NCBI RefSeq assembly: GCF_040218225.1 | Contig: NZ_JAVJQO010000002.1 | Span: forward strand, 62,001-126,000 | Direction of reading: 5' to 3' | Source of the DNA: Gracilimonas sp. | Lineage (GTDB): Bacteria; Bacteroidota; Rhodothermia; Balneolales; Balneolaceae | DNA: 64,000 nt | Shown here: positions 9,330-18,553 of the stretch, piece by piece | How the letters are laid out: each line of letters begins with the position of its first letter | Numbering within the stretch: the stretch's first letter is position 1 | The notes under the pieces: model-generated | Told to the model about the DNA's origin: nothing | Seen by the model: the letters and a program-made list of their open reading frames with translations, nothing else | Database searches by the model: none | Position numbers and translations under genes: made by a program

Positions 9330-10421
9330 TTACCAATTACTGGTTCCTATACCGGTTGGGTAGCGACCTGTTTCTATAACTTTCTCAATTTCGAGCGTTT
9401 CTGTATTAATGATAACCACGGTTCCGGGTAATTCCTCTTCAGCAGACAATCCTTTAGGGTTATAGGTTTTGTCTCTGTTGTTGTTTGTTACATATAAATA
9501 TTTACCATCAGCGGAAAGCGCTGCTCCATGAGGCTGGGCTAATCCGTTTCCTTCAATCACCTTTTCTACCTTTTTGTTTTCCATATCTACAACAGTTACG
9601 GTATGAGCCCCTTTATTCCCAAAATAGACCCGTTTACCGTCTGGAGAATATACAGGATGCCAAGGTTGTGCATTGACAGAAATGGTATCCGTTACCTGTG
9701 GCGTTAATGGATTGGATAAATCAAAAACCAAAAGCTTCCCCGAAACCTGACCGGTTCCTACCATGGTTTGTCCATCCGGTGAAATAGCAAAGTTCACAAA
9801 TACATGCGAATTTCCATCCAATATTGTGAGTTCTGTTTCTTCCGTTTCGTTGTTCCTTGCTAAAATCTGATTCGCTGACAGGCTGGCGATATAGGTCCAT
9901 TTTCCATCCGGAGTTGTGGCTATAGCATGCGGTCGGGTAAAAAATAAGTCCACTTCCCTATCTACCTTCATCCCCGATCGGTTTACTACTCCAAAACTCT
10001 GCGGCGGGTTTACGGCACTCATCGACCGGCCCACAAAAAGCAACTCCTGCGTAGGATGCATTGCCATCAGTCCCGGAACTTCCATTTCAGCTTGTTCAAC
10101 CAGTTCATTATCTCTGTTAAACTTCAGCACCTTGTTCTCCCCAATTAACGTTACATACCAGTGTGATCCATCAGCATCAGTAATGGCGTGGTGGGGTTTT
10201 GCATTTTTTGAAAACCCAAGTTTTTGCAGATCAATAGTCTCGACAATGGAATTTGACTCCGCATCCAATACAGAAAGTGTAGCTTCTCCCTGATTACAGA
10301 TATATATACGCTGTCCATTAGTATCCGATTGGGCAAACGTATTCATCCCGGAAAAGGAAAAAATAACAAACAGACTTATAACGAATAAAGATCGCAAAAT
10401 GGATTTCATACGAACGTTCAT
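9330..10421 (-). CDS. YncE/YVTN-family beta-propeller secreted protein
   Basis: A 363-residue protein with a long N-terminal signal peptide (residues about 10-30, ending TFAQ; an alternative start M5 at 10409 is possible). The rest is built of about seven 40-residue repeats with 'VTVVDMENKKVEKVIEGN', 'YLYVTNNNRD' and 'IYICNQGEATLSVLD' strands, matching the YVTN beta-propeller (YncE-like) pattern. Family members are periplasmic or surface propellers; some bind DNA or metals or act beside cytochromes, but most are uncharacterised. It lies between two other propeller genes on the same strand and has its own upstream boundary, a terminator at 10441-10494. Confidence 0.83.
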   Translation of the reverse strand: MNVRMKSILRSLFVISLFVIFSFSGMNTFAQSDTNGQRIYICNQGEATLSVLDAESNSIVETIDLQKLGFSKNAKPHHAITDADGSHWYVTLIGENKVLKFNRDNELVEQAEMEVPGLMAMHPTQELLFVGRSMSAVNPPQSFGVVNRSGMKVDREVDLFFTRPHAIATTPDGKWTYIASLSANQILARNNETEETELTILDGNSHVFVNFAISPDGQTMVGTGQVSGKLLVFDLSNPLTPQVTDTISVNAQPWHPVYSPDGKRVYFGNKGAHTVTVVDMENKKVEKVIEGNGLAQPHGAALSADGKYLYVTNNNRDKTYNPKGLSAEEELPGTVVIINTETLEIEKVIETGRYPTGIGTSNW

Positions 10422-10440
10422 GAGGTTTTAAGTTTGGTTA

Positions 10441-10494
10441 TAAAAGAAAAGGCAACTTCATGTTGATCTCTGGTGAGAATACATAAAGTTGCCT
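10441..10494 (-). terminator. Rho-independent terminator downstream of the choice-of-anchor B gene
   Basis: On the minus strand AGGCAACTT pairs perfectly with AAGTTGCCT (10450-10458 with 10486-10494). After a one-base mismatch the stem continues with ATGT/ACAT. A T-rich run (TTTTCTTTTA) follows. It separates the 795-residue gene from the YVTN gene, so those two are probably separate transcripts. Confidence 0.75.
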
Positions 10495-10512
10495 GATCAA
10501 ATTTATTGTTTT

Positions 10513-12900
10513 CTACTGGTTGATCGCTTGCTGGTTTGTTTCCAGGATAAACAGTCCTTCACGTCCACTGGTCATAACCACAACCCCACTCTTGAAGTAA
10601 GGGTAATTACTCCATGTACCTGAAAAGCCAGGAGCATCTGTGGTGAATGGATGGGTATCAAAGTGACCCACTTTCTGTGGATTTGCCGGATCGGTTACAT
10701 CAATCACCTGCAAGCCACTCACATAATTCGACTGATACATCATATTGTCTTTGATGTACAGGTTGTGATCGGAAGAAGCATTTTCAATGAAATACTCTCT
10801 CACAAATTGCGGATCATCCAGATCAGTAACATCCCAAACGATAGTACGGGTCTGATCAACTTTACCCATCAATTCATCCAGCTCATCGTTCTGGAAGAAA
10901 TAGCGGTGATCTTCGGTCAACCAACCTTGGTGAACGTATCCGTAATCCGGATAAGAAGCCGTGGATAATGCTTTAGGATTTTCTTTGTCGGTTACATCTG
11001 CTATACTGATGGCTGTTTCATTGGATCCGATACAGATTTCACTTCCCTTATGTTCTTCGTCAGGGCCATCATAAATGACACATTGTGCATCGTGAGAATA
11101 TCCGGTTCCACTTCGTCCTGTAGAAGGATCTGCAAAACACCCTGCAAAAGTTGGATTAGCCGGATCCTGAATATTCACCATGTGAAGTCCGCCACCACAG
11201 GTTTGTCCACCACCGCTGCTGCCAACAATAAAGGCAAAACCTGATTCTTCATTAATTACTACGTTATGTGCACTGTGAATTTTATCGTAATGGTTGGTTT
11301 CTTTGAGTTGTAATGGTTCACCCGCAAATTTACGAAGCTGAGTCATATCGAGAACCTGCATTCCGTGTTCTCCGGCCCCGTCTGCCACAATGTAGACATG
11401 GTTTTTATACACTTTCATATCTCTCCAGACATTGGCGCGTGAACCTTCAGTCATAGGCAGGTTTGCTACATAAATAGGATTTGAAGGATCGCTGATATCA
11501 ACAAATGAAGTACCTTCGTTCCGGCCTACAATTGCGTATTCTTTCTCGGTTACCGGATCAGTCCAGCCCCACATATCATTCAGACGAACTCCGCGCTCGC
11601 CGCCAATAGCACTGATCGGCATGAAGGAAATCAGGTCAACATTGCTACAGCCAAAACGATCAGCTTTGCCGTCACTGCAATCAATACGCCCATTGGTGAT
11701 TGACTTAAGTACAGAACCGCCTTTCCCAATTACAAGATTCTGAGTAGTCCATTTTCCATCTTTATCCTTTTCAAGGATAGCTGCTGAACCAGCTCCGTAA
11801 TCGGCTCCAATTAATCCGGCAACGGCTACATTGCCATCAACATCAAGAGTTCCTGAGAAGTAGTCACCTTCCTCCTGCTCGGCCATCGCCATCTTGGAAG
11901 CTCCGTTCCACATTCCGTTTTCATCCATATGGAACTGATAAATGGTTCCTTTGCCGTTATTTGCATTCGGAGCTCCAATCCATACGCCTGATTCTACAAA
12001 AGTAATAGAGCTACCAAACATGTATCCTGATTGTCCGTCAAAGGCTGCCAGACGGCCACTTTCATTCCAGGAACCCTCTTCATTTCTGTATACAAACACA
12101 GTTCCTGATGCGCCCGCATTTCTTGGAGCACCTACTAAAATTTGATCTCCATGAATACCCAGCGAATTGCCAAACTGACTTCTTTGCGTAGTTTGATTGC
12201 TGCTGAGTGTACCAGTATGATTCCATGTTCCGGAACCATTATTAAATACATGAACGGTACCACCTTCTCGCTGAGGAGCGCCTACCACTAAATTCATTCC
12301 ATCTGTAGCAAGGCTTGAACCGAAGTTTGAACCAGCTGTATCAGGATTCATGATACTTGTGATTTCCATCCACTGGCCGCTGTTGGCTCTGCGATATACA
12401 AATACCGCGCCCAGTCCATCGTCATGGCCGGGAGCACCTACAAAAGCGTGATCGCCACGAAGCACTACGCTGGATCCCAATGCACTTTCAACGGAATCGA
12501 CCGGCAACATTAATTGAGCTGTCTGTGTCCAACTGCCAGAGTTTGATTGCTCAAATACATAGGCAGCGCCCTGTTCATTATTTACTTCCGGAGCACCAAT
12601 AAGAATATATTTTCCATCTGCGGAAACGGCAGAACCGAAGTTATCACCAATGGCTCCATTGTCGGCCATAAGCATTGTTTCCTGGGTCCACTCTTCACCA
12701 GACTTGGTAAATACATAGACAGCACCGGGTTGGTGGTCGTTGGAAGGTTCTCCAATAAATACAAAACCATTTGAAATGGAGACCGCCTGAGCAAATCCAC
12801 GCATAGCTTCGGATTCACCATCAGGGGTAGTTTGAGCCTGAACCAGACAAAAGGCAGGCACTAATAATAGTAGTGTTAATAGGAACGAAAATCGCTTCAT
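10513..12900 (-). CDS. Choice-of-anchor B family protein with N-terminal FG-GAP propeller
   Basis: A 795-residue secreted protein; residues 1-23 are a signal peptide ending LVQAQ. Residues about 30-385 hold about seven integrin-like repeats of the form 'FGSAVSADGKYILIGAPEVN...GAAYVF', i.e. FG-GAP units in a beta-propeller. Residues about 425-790 match the choice-of-anchor B region, with LVIVD-type repeats such as 'GTSFVDISDPSNPIYVANLP', 'LQVIDVTDPANPQKVGHFD' and an 'HNVVINEESGFAFIVGSS' block. The family is known from marine and gut Bacteroidota-type bacteria, often with a sorting tail; no C-terminal sorting domain is seen here. It should be periplasmic, surface-bound or released. Function is unknown; binding to a surface polymer is a guess. 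Confidence 0.85.
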   Translation of the reverse strand: MKRFSFLLTLLLLVPAFCLVQAQTTPDGESEAMRGFAQAVSISNGFVFIGEPSNDHQPGAVYVFTKSGEEWTQETMLMADNGAIGDNFGSAVSADGKYILIGAPEVNNEQGAAYVFEQSNSGSWTQTAQLMLPVDSVESALGSSVVLRGDHAFVGAPGHDDGLGAVFVYRRANSGQWMEITSIMNPDTAGSNFGSSLATDGMNLVVGAPQREGGTVHVFNNGSGTWNHTGTLSSNQTTQRSQFGNSLGIHGDQILVGAPRNAGASGTVFVYRNEEGSWNESGRLAAFDGQSGYMFGSSITFVESGVWIGAPNANNGKGTIYQFHMDENGMWNGASKMAMAEQEEGDYFSGTLDVDGNVAVAGLIGADYGAGSAAILEKDKDGKWTTQNLVIGKGGSVLKSITNGRIDCSDGKADRFGCSNVDLISFMPISAIGGERGVRLNDMWGWTDPVTEKEYAIVGRNEGTSFVDISDPSNPIYVANLPMTEGSRANVWRDMKVYKNHVYIVADGAGEHGMQVLDMTQLRKFAGEPLQLKETNHYDKIHSAHNVVINEESGFAFIVGSSGGGQTCGGGLHMVNIQDPANPTFAGCFADPSTGRSGTGYSHDAQCVIYDGPDEEHKGSEICIGSNETAISIADVTDKENPKALSTASYPDYGYVHQGWLTEDHRYFFQNDELDELMGKVDQTRTIVWDVTDLDDPQFVREYFIENASSDHNLYIKDNMMYQSNYVSGLQVIDVTDPANPQKVGHFDTHPFTTDAPGFSGTWSNYPYFKSGVVVMTSGREGLFILETNQQAINQ

Positions 12901-12984
12901 GGAATCTTTGATTTGTTAATACTCAGATAAAAAACTTAAGGAAGCTGAATATAGTGCCTGAGTTTCAAAAATCCAGAAAATGAA

Positions 12985-13017
12985 GGAAGGAGATACATTT
13001 TTTAAAAAACTCCTTCC
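12985..13017 (-). terminator. Probable terminator between small membrane protein and choice-of-anchor B gene
   Basis: GGAAGGAG (12985-12992) pairs perfectly with CTCCTTCC (13010-13017). Read on the minus strand, the hairpin follows the stop of the 68-residue gene and is followed by TTCATTTTC. The T-run is interrupted, so efficiency is uncertain. Confidence 0.5.
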
Positions 13018-13031
13018 ACACTTCGCCCTGT

Positions 13032-13238
13032 CTAGTCTTCCGTACTTTTAAGTAACGCCCAGGCTGTAGCTCCTATCAGGGCTGCTGTGCCTCCCAAGAT
13101 AAGAGCGAGGTTTACATCACTTTGAATCCGTTCTGCTTTTGACAAATAATCGGAACCTATTCCCTTTTTGGCGATAATGCCTTCCAATTCTTTTACTCTG
13201 TTTTGTAATTCTTTCTTCGTTTTGTTCTTCAAACTCAT
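13032..13238 (-). CDS. Small coiled-coil/one-TM membrane protein
   Basis: A 68-residue protein starting at the ATG at 13238 (MSLKNKTKKELQ), with an AGAG element upstream. The frame is open 39 codons further, but that extension is not protein-like. Residues 1-25 form a charged amphipathic helix or short coiled coil (KKELQNRVKELEGIIAKKG). Residues about 43-63 form one hydrophobic helix (LALILGGTAALIGATAWALL) and the tail is short and acidic. It looks like a small inner-membrane protein with its N-terminus probably cytoplasmic. No family is recognised. It is divergent from sucD by 252 bp. Confidence 0.55.
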   Translation of the reverse strand: MSLKNKTKKELQNRVKELEGIIAKKGIGSDYLSKAERIQSDVNLALILGGTAALIGATAWALLKSTED

Positions 13239-13490
13239 AACGTCACTCTTTTTGTTGATTGATTTTCTAACTTCTTTATCTATTAAACATAGCAGATGTG
13301 GCTTTTGTTTCATCTTTTCAGCTACAGATAAAATAGTGGCCCAGCTATACACCAAAAAAACAGATCCGGTTGAGCTGATGTATTATTTGAAAAATCCAAT
13401 CCTGAAACTTTCCTTAACAAATAAGCATTTCAATTCGCTAGCAGAGATGCTATATTCCCAACCCCAAATTTGAACCTCAAAAAAGACAAA

Positions 13491-14366
13491 ATGAGCGTAT
13501 TAGTTGGAAATGATACCCGCCTGATTGTACAGGGATTTACCGGAAGCGAGGGTAGCTTCCATGCCGGACAAATGATTGAATACGGCACCAACGTTGTTGG
13601 TGGTGTAACTCCCGGAAAAGGTGGACAAACCCATTTAGACCGACCTGTTTTTAATACTGTGGCAGAAGCTGTTGATGAAGTTAATGCCAACACCTCTGTA
13701 ATTTTTGTACCTCCAGCTTTTGCCGGTGATGCAATCACTGAAGCCGCTTTTGCGGGAATCAAGGTTATTATCTGTATCACAGAGGGTATTCCTGTGAAAG
13801 ATATGATTGTGGCTAAGCAAATTGTAAACAGCCATGGCGCTACTTTGATTGGACCTAACTGTCCGGGAGTAATTACTCCGGGCGAAGCCAAAGTTGGAAT
13901 TATGCCAGGCAGCATTTTCACTCCGGGTAAAGTGGGTTTGATCTCCCGATCCGGAACGCTCACTTATGAAGCTGTAGACCAGCTAACTAAAGAAGGACTT
14001 GGACAAAGTACAGCCATTGGCATTGGCGGTGACCCTGTTATCGGAACCACCCACCTTGATGCTGTTAAAATGCTGAACGATGATCCTGATACCGACTCCA
14101 TCGTTTTGATTGGTGAAATTGGCGGTACTGCAGAAGAAGAAGCTGCGGAGTGGATCAAAGATAACTGCAAAAAGCCAGTTGTAGCCTTTATTGCAGGGTC
14201 AACTGCACCTCCCGGACGCCGGATGGGTCATGCCGGAGCTATCATTTCTGGTGGTAAAGGAACCGCTCAGGAGAAAAAGAAAGCCCTTGCTGAAGCTGGA
14301 ATTACGGTTGTAGAAAGTCCGGCTGAAATTGGCATCACTCTCAAAAAGATGCTTGAAACAGCATAA
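13491..14366 (+). CDS. sucD: Succinyl-CoA synthetase (ADP/GDP-forming) alpha subunit
   Basis: A 291-residue subunit of succinyl-CoA synthetase, the TCA-cycle enzyme that makes ATP or GTP from succinyl-CoA. The N-terminal CoA-binding Rossmann region is clear ([15 protein letters not shown], then [14 protein letters not shown]). The phosphorylated histidine is H247 in [22 protein letters not shown] and the [10 protein letters not shown] block are also conserved. I use the ATG at 13491 ([11 protein letters not shown]); an upstream in-frame TTG at 13470 would add seven atypical residues. sucC is not beside it, so the two subunits are encoded separately in this genome. A strong terminator follows directly. 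Confidence 0.97.
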   Translation: MSVLVGNDTRLIVQGFTGSEGSFHAGQMIEYGTNVVGGVTPGKGGQTHLDRPVFNTVAEAVDEVNANTSVIFVPPAFAGDAITEAAFAGIKVIICITEGIPVKDMIVAKQIVNSHGATLIGPNCPGVITPGEAKVGIMPGSIFTPGKVGLISRSGTLTYEAVDQLTKEGLGQSTAIGIGGDPVIGTTHLDAVKMLNDDPDTDSIVLIGEIGGTAEEEAAEWIKDNCKKPVVAFIAGSTAPPGRRMGHAGAIISGGKGTAQEKKKALAEAGITVVESPAEIGITLKKMLETA

Positions 14367-14393
14367 GCAATATTATCTTTTCTGATTCTGGTT

Positions 14394-14426
14394 AAGCCTC
14401 CTCCCTTTGGGTGGGGGCTTTTTTAT
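14394..14426 (+). terminator. Rho-independent terminator after sucD
   Basis: AAGCCTCCTCCC and GGGTGGGGGCTT form a 12-position stem with one mismatch and one G-T wobble around a TTT loop. A run of six T follows. It sits 28 bp after the sucD stop. Confidence 0.9.
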
Positions 14427-14500
14427 TTCAAAAGTTCTCTCTTTCCATTAACCTTTAATGTCGATACTTTATCCAAAACCAATAGACTTTATACCTGCAT

Positions 14501-15091
14501 ATGAAACTTTTCTCTTTAATTTCAGCTATCTCTGTTTTTGTAACCCTTCTAACCATTCAGGCTACCCAGGTTGATAAACCTGAAATGATTTCAAAAAAAG
14601 AATGGGGCGGTAAAGAGAAAACGGGAGAAATCCCCACTCATGAAATCGAATATATTACGATTCATCATGGCGGAGTTGAATTCCCGGAGGATAAAGACCC
14701 TAAAGAGTATATGCGCAATCTCCAGAAATTCAGTCAGGATGATAAAAACTGGATTGATATCCCCTACCATTTTTGTATCGACCTCGATGGAAAGATTTAT
14801 CAGGCGCGGCCACTTGAGTACCCCGGAGATACGAACACAGAATACGACCCCGCCGGGCATGCTTTAATCAATGTGATGGGTAATTATGAAGTTCAGAAAA
14901 TTAAACCCGAACAGATTGAAGCTATCATTCATTTAAGTGCGTGGCTGGCTCAGGAATATGAAGTACCGACAGATTCTATTGCAACCCATAAAGATCATTC
15001 TGACCAAACCGTATGCCCCGGTAAAGACCTTTATAAGTACTTTGAGGATGGGACAATAATCTCTGGTATTAAAGAGCTTCTCAGTAAATAA
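14501..15091 (+). CDS. N-acetylmuramoyl-L-alanine amidase (PGRP/amidase_2 fold), exported
   Basis: A 196-residue zinc amidase that cuts the bond between N-acetylmuramic acid and L-alanine in peptidoglycan. A signal peptide or N-terminal anchor covers residues 1-22. The amidase_2/PGRP core runs from about residue 48: first zinc ligand in ITIHHGG (H55 or H56), a 'YHFCIDLDGKIYQARP' strand-turn, then THKDHSDQTVCPG carrying the second His (H163) and the Cys ligand (C172). Use of Cys rather than Asp as third ligand is typical of PGRP-type amidases. A role in wall recycling, remodelling or attack on competitors is possible. The gene stands alone between the sucD terminator and an XRE regulator. Confidence 0.85.
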   Translation: MKLFSLISAISVFVTLLTIQATQVDKPEMISKKEWGGKEKTGEIPTHEIEYITIHHGGVEFPEDKDPKEYMRNLQKFSQDDKNWIDIPYHFCIDLDGKIYQARPLEYPGDTNTEYDPAGHALINVMGNYEVQKIKPEQIEAIIHLSAWLAQEYEVPTDSIATHKDHSDQTVCPGKDLYKYFEDGTIISGIKELLSK

Positions 15092-15131
15092 TTTCTTCTG
15101 GAAAGCACGGGCTTCTAGTCTCAGACACCCA

Positions 15132-15207
15132 TGTCGTATAAATGACGTGTACTTGTCGTACTTTTATTTCAGTCTGCTAATTATGTTTTGCGTGAATGCT
15201 AACGCAA
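15132..15207 (+). promoter_or_regulatory. Candidate operator region upstream of the XRE regulator
   Basis: Two exact TGTCGTA repeats start at 15132 and 15154, 22 bp apart (about two helical turns). An inverted repeat TTGCGT-N8-ACGCAA follows at 15188-15207, ending 10 bp before the ATG at 15218. Such symmetry just upstream of a helix-turn-helix gene is what an autoregulatory site looks like; the link is inference. Confidence 0.4.
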
Positions 15208-15217
15208 CCATCATTCT

Positions 15218-15826
15218 ATGAAAACGGAGTTATCCAGCCAAATTAAAAACATTCGAACTCAAAGGGGGTTTTCACAGGAGTTGCTTGCCGAAAAAACGCA
15301 ACTCAGCCTCCGTACTATTCAACGGGTTGAAAACGCCGAGACTGAACCCAGGGGTGATACCTTACTTAGAATTGCAGAAGCGTTACAAGTTACTCCTGAT
15401 GAACTGCTGGAATGGAATCAAACTGAAGATCTCTCCACTCTTGTAATCCTGAATCTATCAGCCCTCGGGTTTTTATTTACACCCATTCTTGGGGTAATTC
15501 TGCCTCTTATCATTTGGATATCGAGAAAAGACCGAGTAAAAAAAGCAGATCTAATTGGACGGAAAGTGATCAATTCTCAGATCACCTTTACGGCTTTTAT
15601 TTATTCTTTGGAAGGCATTCTGTTTCTGCTTCCTTTACTTGGACCGGATATAGAAATTTGGCTTCAGGAATTATTCGATTACTTTAGCGTCCCTTCTTTC
15701 TTATTCCAAACGATACTGTTTGGAATACCCTATGTGTATAATCTTGGGAATATTATTCTAAACACATTCAGATTAAGAGCCGGGGATGAGGTGAATTACT
15801 TTCCATCCGTAAAACTTCTTAGGTAA
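15218..15826 (+). CDS. Membrane-bound XRE-family HTH protein
   Basis: A 202-residue two-part protein. Residues about 6-62 form a Cro/C1-type helix-turn-helix; the recognition region is QLSLRTIQRVENAETEPRGD and ends in ALQVTPDELL. After a short linker, residues about 72-92, 120-140 and 155-185 are hydrophobic helices, resembling DUF4870-like membrane domains found fused to XRE domains in Bacteroidota. The protein would hold its DNA-binding domain at the inner face of the cytoplasmic membrane. Target genes are unknown; autoregulation is suggested by repeats upstream. It ends 1 bp before the convergent glgC stop. No co-operonic partner is visible. Confidence 0.8.
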   Translation: MKTELSSQIKNIRTQRGFSQELLAEKTQLSLRTIQRVENAETEPRGDTLLRIAEALQVTPDELLEWNQTEDLSTLVILNLSALGFLFTPILGVILPLIIWISRKDRVKKADLIGRKVINSQITFTAFIYSLEGILFLLPLLGPDIEIWLQELFDYFSVPSFLFQTILFGIPYVYNLGNIILNTFRLRAGDEVNYFPSVKLLR

Positions 15827-15827
15827 A

Positions 15828-17102
15828 TCAAATAATAGTACCGTCCGGAATCACCGTGTTTTTCTTCACGATTACAATGCCATCACGTACATAGTGATAT
15901 TTGTGGTCGCCATCTTCGAGGTGACTCCCTCCTACAATCCGCACATCATTTCCGATACATACATTTTTATCGATAATGCAATTGCTAATATAGCAGCGTT
16001 GACCTATTCCCATAGCGGGTTCATCGGATTTTGCATTTTCGATAACCGAACGATCCTGGAAGTAATCATTACCCATAATAATAGAATATTCCACGGTGCT
16101 TCCCTTCCCGATACGCGACCGGATTCCAACCACCGACCGAACAATACGGCTGGCTTCGATAATACAGCCTTCAGCCATCAATGCGTGTTCGAGGGTAGTT
16201 CCCATTAATTTTGAAGCGGGCAGTAACCGGGCGCGGGTATAAATGAAATTCTCATTGTCGTACAGGTTAAAATCCGGGACGGTATCCGCCAAAGCCAGAT
16301 TTGCCTCAAAAAACGACTGAATGGTTCCAATATCGGTCCAGTAGCCGCCAAATTCATAGCTGCATACTTTCTTACCGCCTTCCACACATTTGGGAATAAG
16401 CTCCTTCCCGAAGTCGGTAGCATCCGGATTATCATCAAAAAGCTTTTTCAGCATTTCGCGGTTAAAGATGTAAATACCCATCGATGCCAGGTAATCCTTG
16501 CCCTGCTCTTTATACCTTTCAGGGACTTCTGACTTCCATTTTTCCAGCTCATCCGCAGAGGGTTTTTCAATGAAATCTTCGATAATGCTATCCGCATTGG
16601 TTTTCATGATTCCAAAGCCGGTGGCATCGTCAGCATTAACAGGAATAGTAGCTACCGTAAGGTCGGCATTATTGTCCTTATGGCGTTGAAGCATTTTGCC
16701 ATAGTCCATTTGATACAGCTGGTCTCCGGAAAGAATCAAAACATGATCGTGCTCGTGATTTTCCATATGGTGAACCGATTGGCGAACGGCATCAGCTGTT
16801 CCCTGAAACCAGTCGGTACTGTCGGGAGTTTGCTCAGCTGCCAGTATATCCACAAAACCACTACTAAAGACATCAAAGTTATAGGTGTTCTTGATATGCC
16901 GGTTCAGCGATGCCGAATTAAACTGCGTAAGCACATAAATTCTGCGGATATCTGAATTCAAACAATTGGAAATGGGAATATCAACCAGACGATATTTACC
17001 GCCAACCGGAACGGCTGGCTTGGAGCGGTGATCGGTTAAAGGGAAAAGCCGGGTTCCCCTGCCCCCACCTAAAATAACTGCAATAACTGATGACCTTTTC
17101 AT
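15828..17102 (-). CDS. glgC: Glucose-1-phosphate adenylyltransferase (ADP-glucose pyrophosphorylase)
   Basis: A 424-residue enzyme that makes ADP-glucose from ATP and glucose 1-phosphate, the committed step of bacterial glycogen synthesis. The nucleotidyl-transfer signature GGGRGTRLFPLT begins at residue 12, followed by RSKPAVPVGGKYRLVDIPISN. Substrate-binding blocks SGDQLYQMDYG and FIEKP are present. The C-terminal third is a left-handed beta-helix with hexapeptide-like turns (CYISNCIIDKNVCIGNDVRIVGG). Length is typical. It follows glgA by 11 bp on the same strand, forming a glgA-glgC transcript; branching enzyme and phosphorylase are not in the window. The usual N-terminal Arg/Lys residues for allosteric control are in place, but effectors cannot be read from sequence. 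Confidence 0.96.
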   Translation of the reverse strand: MKRSSVIAVILGGGRGTRLFPLTDHRSKPAVPVGGKYRLVDIPISNCLNSDIRRIYVLTQFNSASLNRHIKNTYNFDVFSSGFVDILAAEQTPDSTDWFQGTADAVRQSVHHMENHEHDHVLILSGDQLYQMDYGKMLQRHKDNNADLTVATIPVNADDATGFGIMKTNADSIIEDFIEKPSADELEKWKSEVPERYKEQGKDYLASMGIYIFNREMLKKLFDDNPDATDFGKELIPKCVEGGKKVCSYEFGGYWTDIGTIQSFFEANLALADTVPDFNLYDNENFIYTRARLLPASKLMGTTLEHALMAEGCIIEASRIVRSVVGIRSRIGKGSTVEYSIIMGNDYFQDRSVIENAKSDEPAMGIGQRCYISNCIIDKNVCIGNDVRIVGGSHLEDGDHKYHYVRDGIVIVKKNTVIPDGTII

Positions 17103-17113
17103 ATGTATATAAT

Positions 17114-18553
17114 CTATTTTGGTGTTAATGCTTTGTACATTTTAATGTATTCCTGAGCCGAACGCTTCCATGAAAAATCCAGCTTCATGATTCGACTTAG
17201 CACATCCGAATGTTGGGCAGAATCGACATACAATGAAACAGCCCGGTCTATAGCTTGCGAAGCAGCTTCCAGGCTAAATTCGTCGAACGTAATCCCATAT
17301 CCATCCTTCTCCGAAATATCCACAACCGTATCCTTTAAACCACCAACGGAACGAACGATAGGAACCGTTCCATAACGCATGGCAAACATTTGATTTAGCC
17401 CGCAAGGCTCTACCCGTGATGGCATCAAAATAAAGTCGGAACCTGCATACATCTGATGCGCCAGTTTCTCATTGTACTCCAGCGTTGCATCAAAGTATCC
17501 CATATGATCACTTTCCATCCGGGCAAAAATCTGATGTAACTGAGGGTCTCCGGTTCCTAATAAAACAAAATTAACTTCCTGATCTGAATACATGACCTGT
17601 TTAAATAAATCGGGCAACAAATCGGCTCCCTTTTCACGAACCAGCCTTCCTATAAATGAAATAGTCGGCAACTCGGGATTCAAATCAAATTCCTTACACA
17701 AATATTTTTTGTTTTCTGCTTTCCCCTTCTTCCTGCTTCTGTAGCTGAAGTTATGTTCAATCAGCTCGTCGGTATTCGGATCCCAAACCTCGGTGTCAAT
17801 CCCATTTACAATCCCCATAGATTTTTTCCGCTCCTGTTTGAATAGCAACTCCAGTCCACTGCTTTCTTCCGCGAGCTCAATCATATAATTATCGGAAACG
17901 GTAGTGATTTTCCATGCAGTTTTTAAGCCGGCAGCCAATGAATTCAGCCTTCCGTTCCAATCTAACAATCCAAGATTATTAATATTGAAAGCCGGTAATA
18001 ACTTAAAGTTATCCAGGTCGTGTTCACCATGATATTCTGCATTATGAACGGTTAGCACCGTCGGAATTTCAGACATCTCACGATAACGGTTACACTGAGC
18101 CAGCATAAAGGGAACCAATCCGGTATGATGGTCGTGACAGTGAATTACTTCCGGTTTTTGCTTCCTTGATTTAATCCATTCAAGAGCGGCAATCTGAAAA
18201 CTCACGAATCGCTCCAGCTCGTCCCAATAGCCATGCCCCGACCAGGGGTCGATATAAATTCCGGGGCGGTCAAACCTTCCAGGGATGTCGATCACATAAA
18301 AAGGAAAGCCCAGTTTATCATCAGTCATTTTCTGAACCGAAAACTTCACCTGCTCCGAGGCCATCGAAAAAGCCCCTTCAAAAACCTCCTCATATTCCTG
18401 CGAACCAATCCAGTGATTATCGTACTTCGGAATTACGACTTCACATTCATGTCCCAACTGGTTAAGGTATTTGGGCAGTGAACCCACTACATCGGCTAAC
18501 CCACCCGCTTTGGCTGCGGGATAACATTCAGCACTTAAATGAATAATGCGCAT
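17114..18553 (-). CDS. glgA: Glycogen synthase (ADP-glucose:glucan transferase, GT5)
   Basis: A 479-residue GT5 family glycosyltransferase that adds glucose from ADP-glucose to the non-reducing end of an alpha-1,4-glucan. The N-terminal KAGGLADVVGSLPK loop (15-28) binds ADP-glucose. VLTVHNAEYHG and the C-terminal RVEPCGLNQMFAMRYGTVPIVRSVGGLKDTV block, with the E-x-x-G-L motif, are diagnostic. Length and domain order fit bacterial GlgA. It is first in the glgA-glgC pair and starts 164 bp from the divergent ABC transporter gene, so its promoter must lie there. No obvious operator is seen in that gap. Confidence 0.96.
   Translation of the reverse strand: MRIIHLSAECYPAAKAGGLADVVGSLPKYLNQLGHECEVVIPKYDNHWIGSQEYEEVFEGAFSMASEQVKFSVQKMTDDKLGFPFYVIDIPGRFDRPGIYIDPWSGHGYWDELERFVSFQIAALEWIKSRKQKPEVIHCHDHHTGLVPFMLAQCNRYREMSEIPTVLTVHNAEYHGEHDLDNFKLLPAFNINNLGLLDWNGRLNSLAAGLKTAWKITTVSDNYMIELAEESSGLELLFKQERKKSMGIVNGIDTEVWDPNTDELIEHNFSYRSRKKGKAENKKYLCKEFDLNPELPTISFIGRLVREKGADLLPDLFKQVMYSDQEVNFVLLGTGDPQLHQIFARMESDHMGYFDATLEYNEKLAHQMYAGSDFILMPSRVEPCGLNQMFAMRYGTVPIVRSVGGLKDTVVDISEKDGYGITFDEFSLEAASQAIDRAVSLYVDSAQHSDVLSRIMKLDFSWKRSAQEYIKMYKALTPK

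Noticed and set aside
13239-13355. N-terminal extension of the small membrane protein
   Set aside because: The extension is not protein-like, and an ATG at 13238 has an upstream AGAG element and gives a sensible coiled-coil plus TM protein.
13168-13473. Plus-strand frame between the small membrane protein and sucD
   Set aside because: Largely antisense to the 68-residue gene and continues into the AT-rich gap. Composition is low-complexity Phe/Leu.
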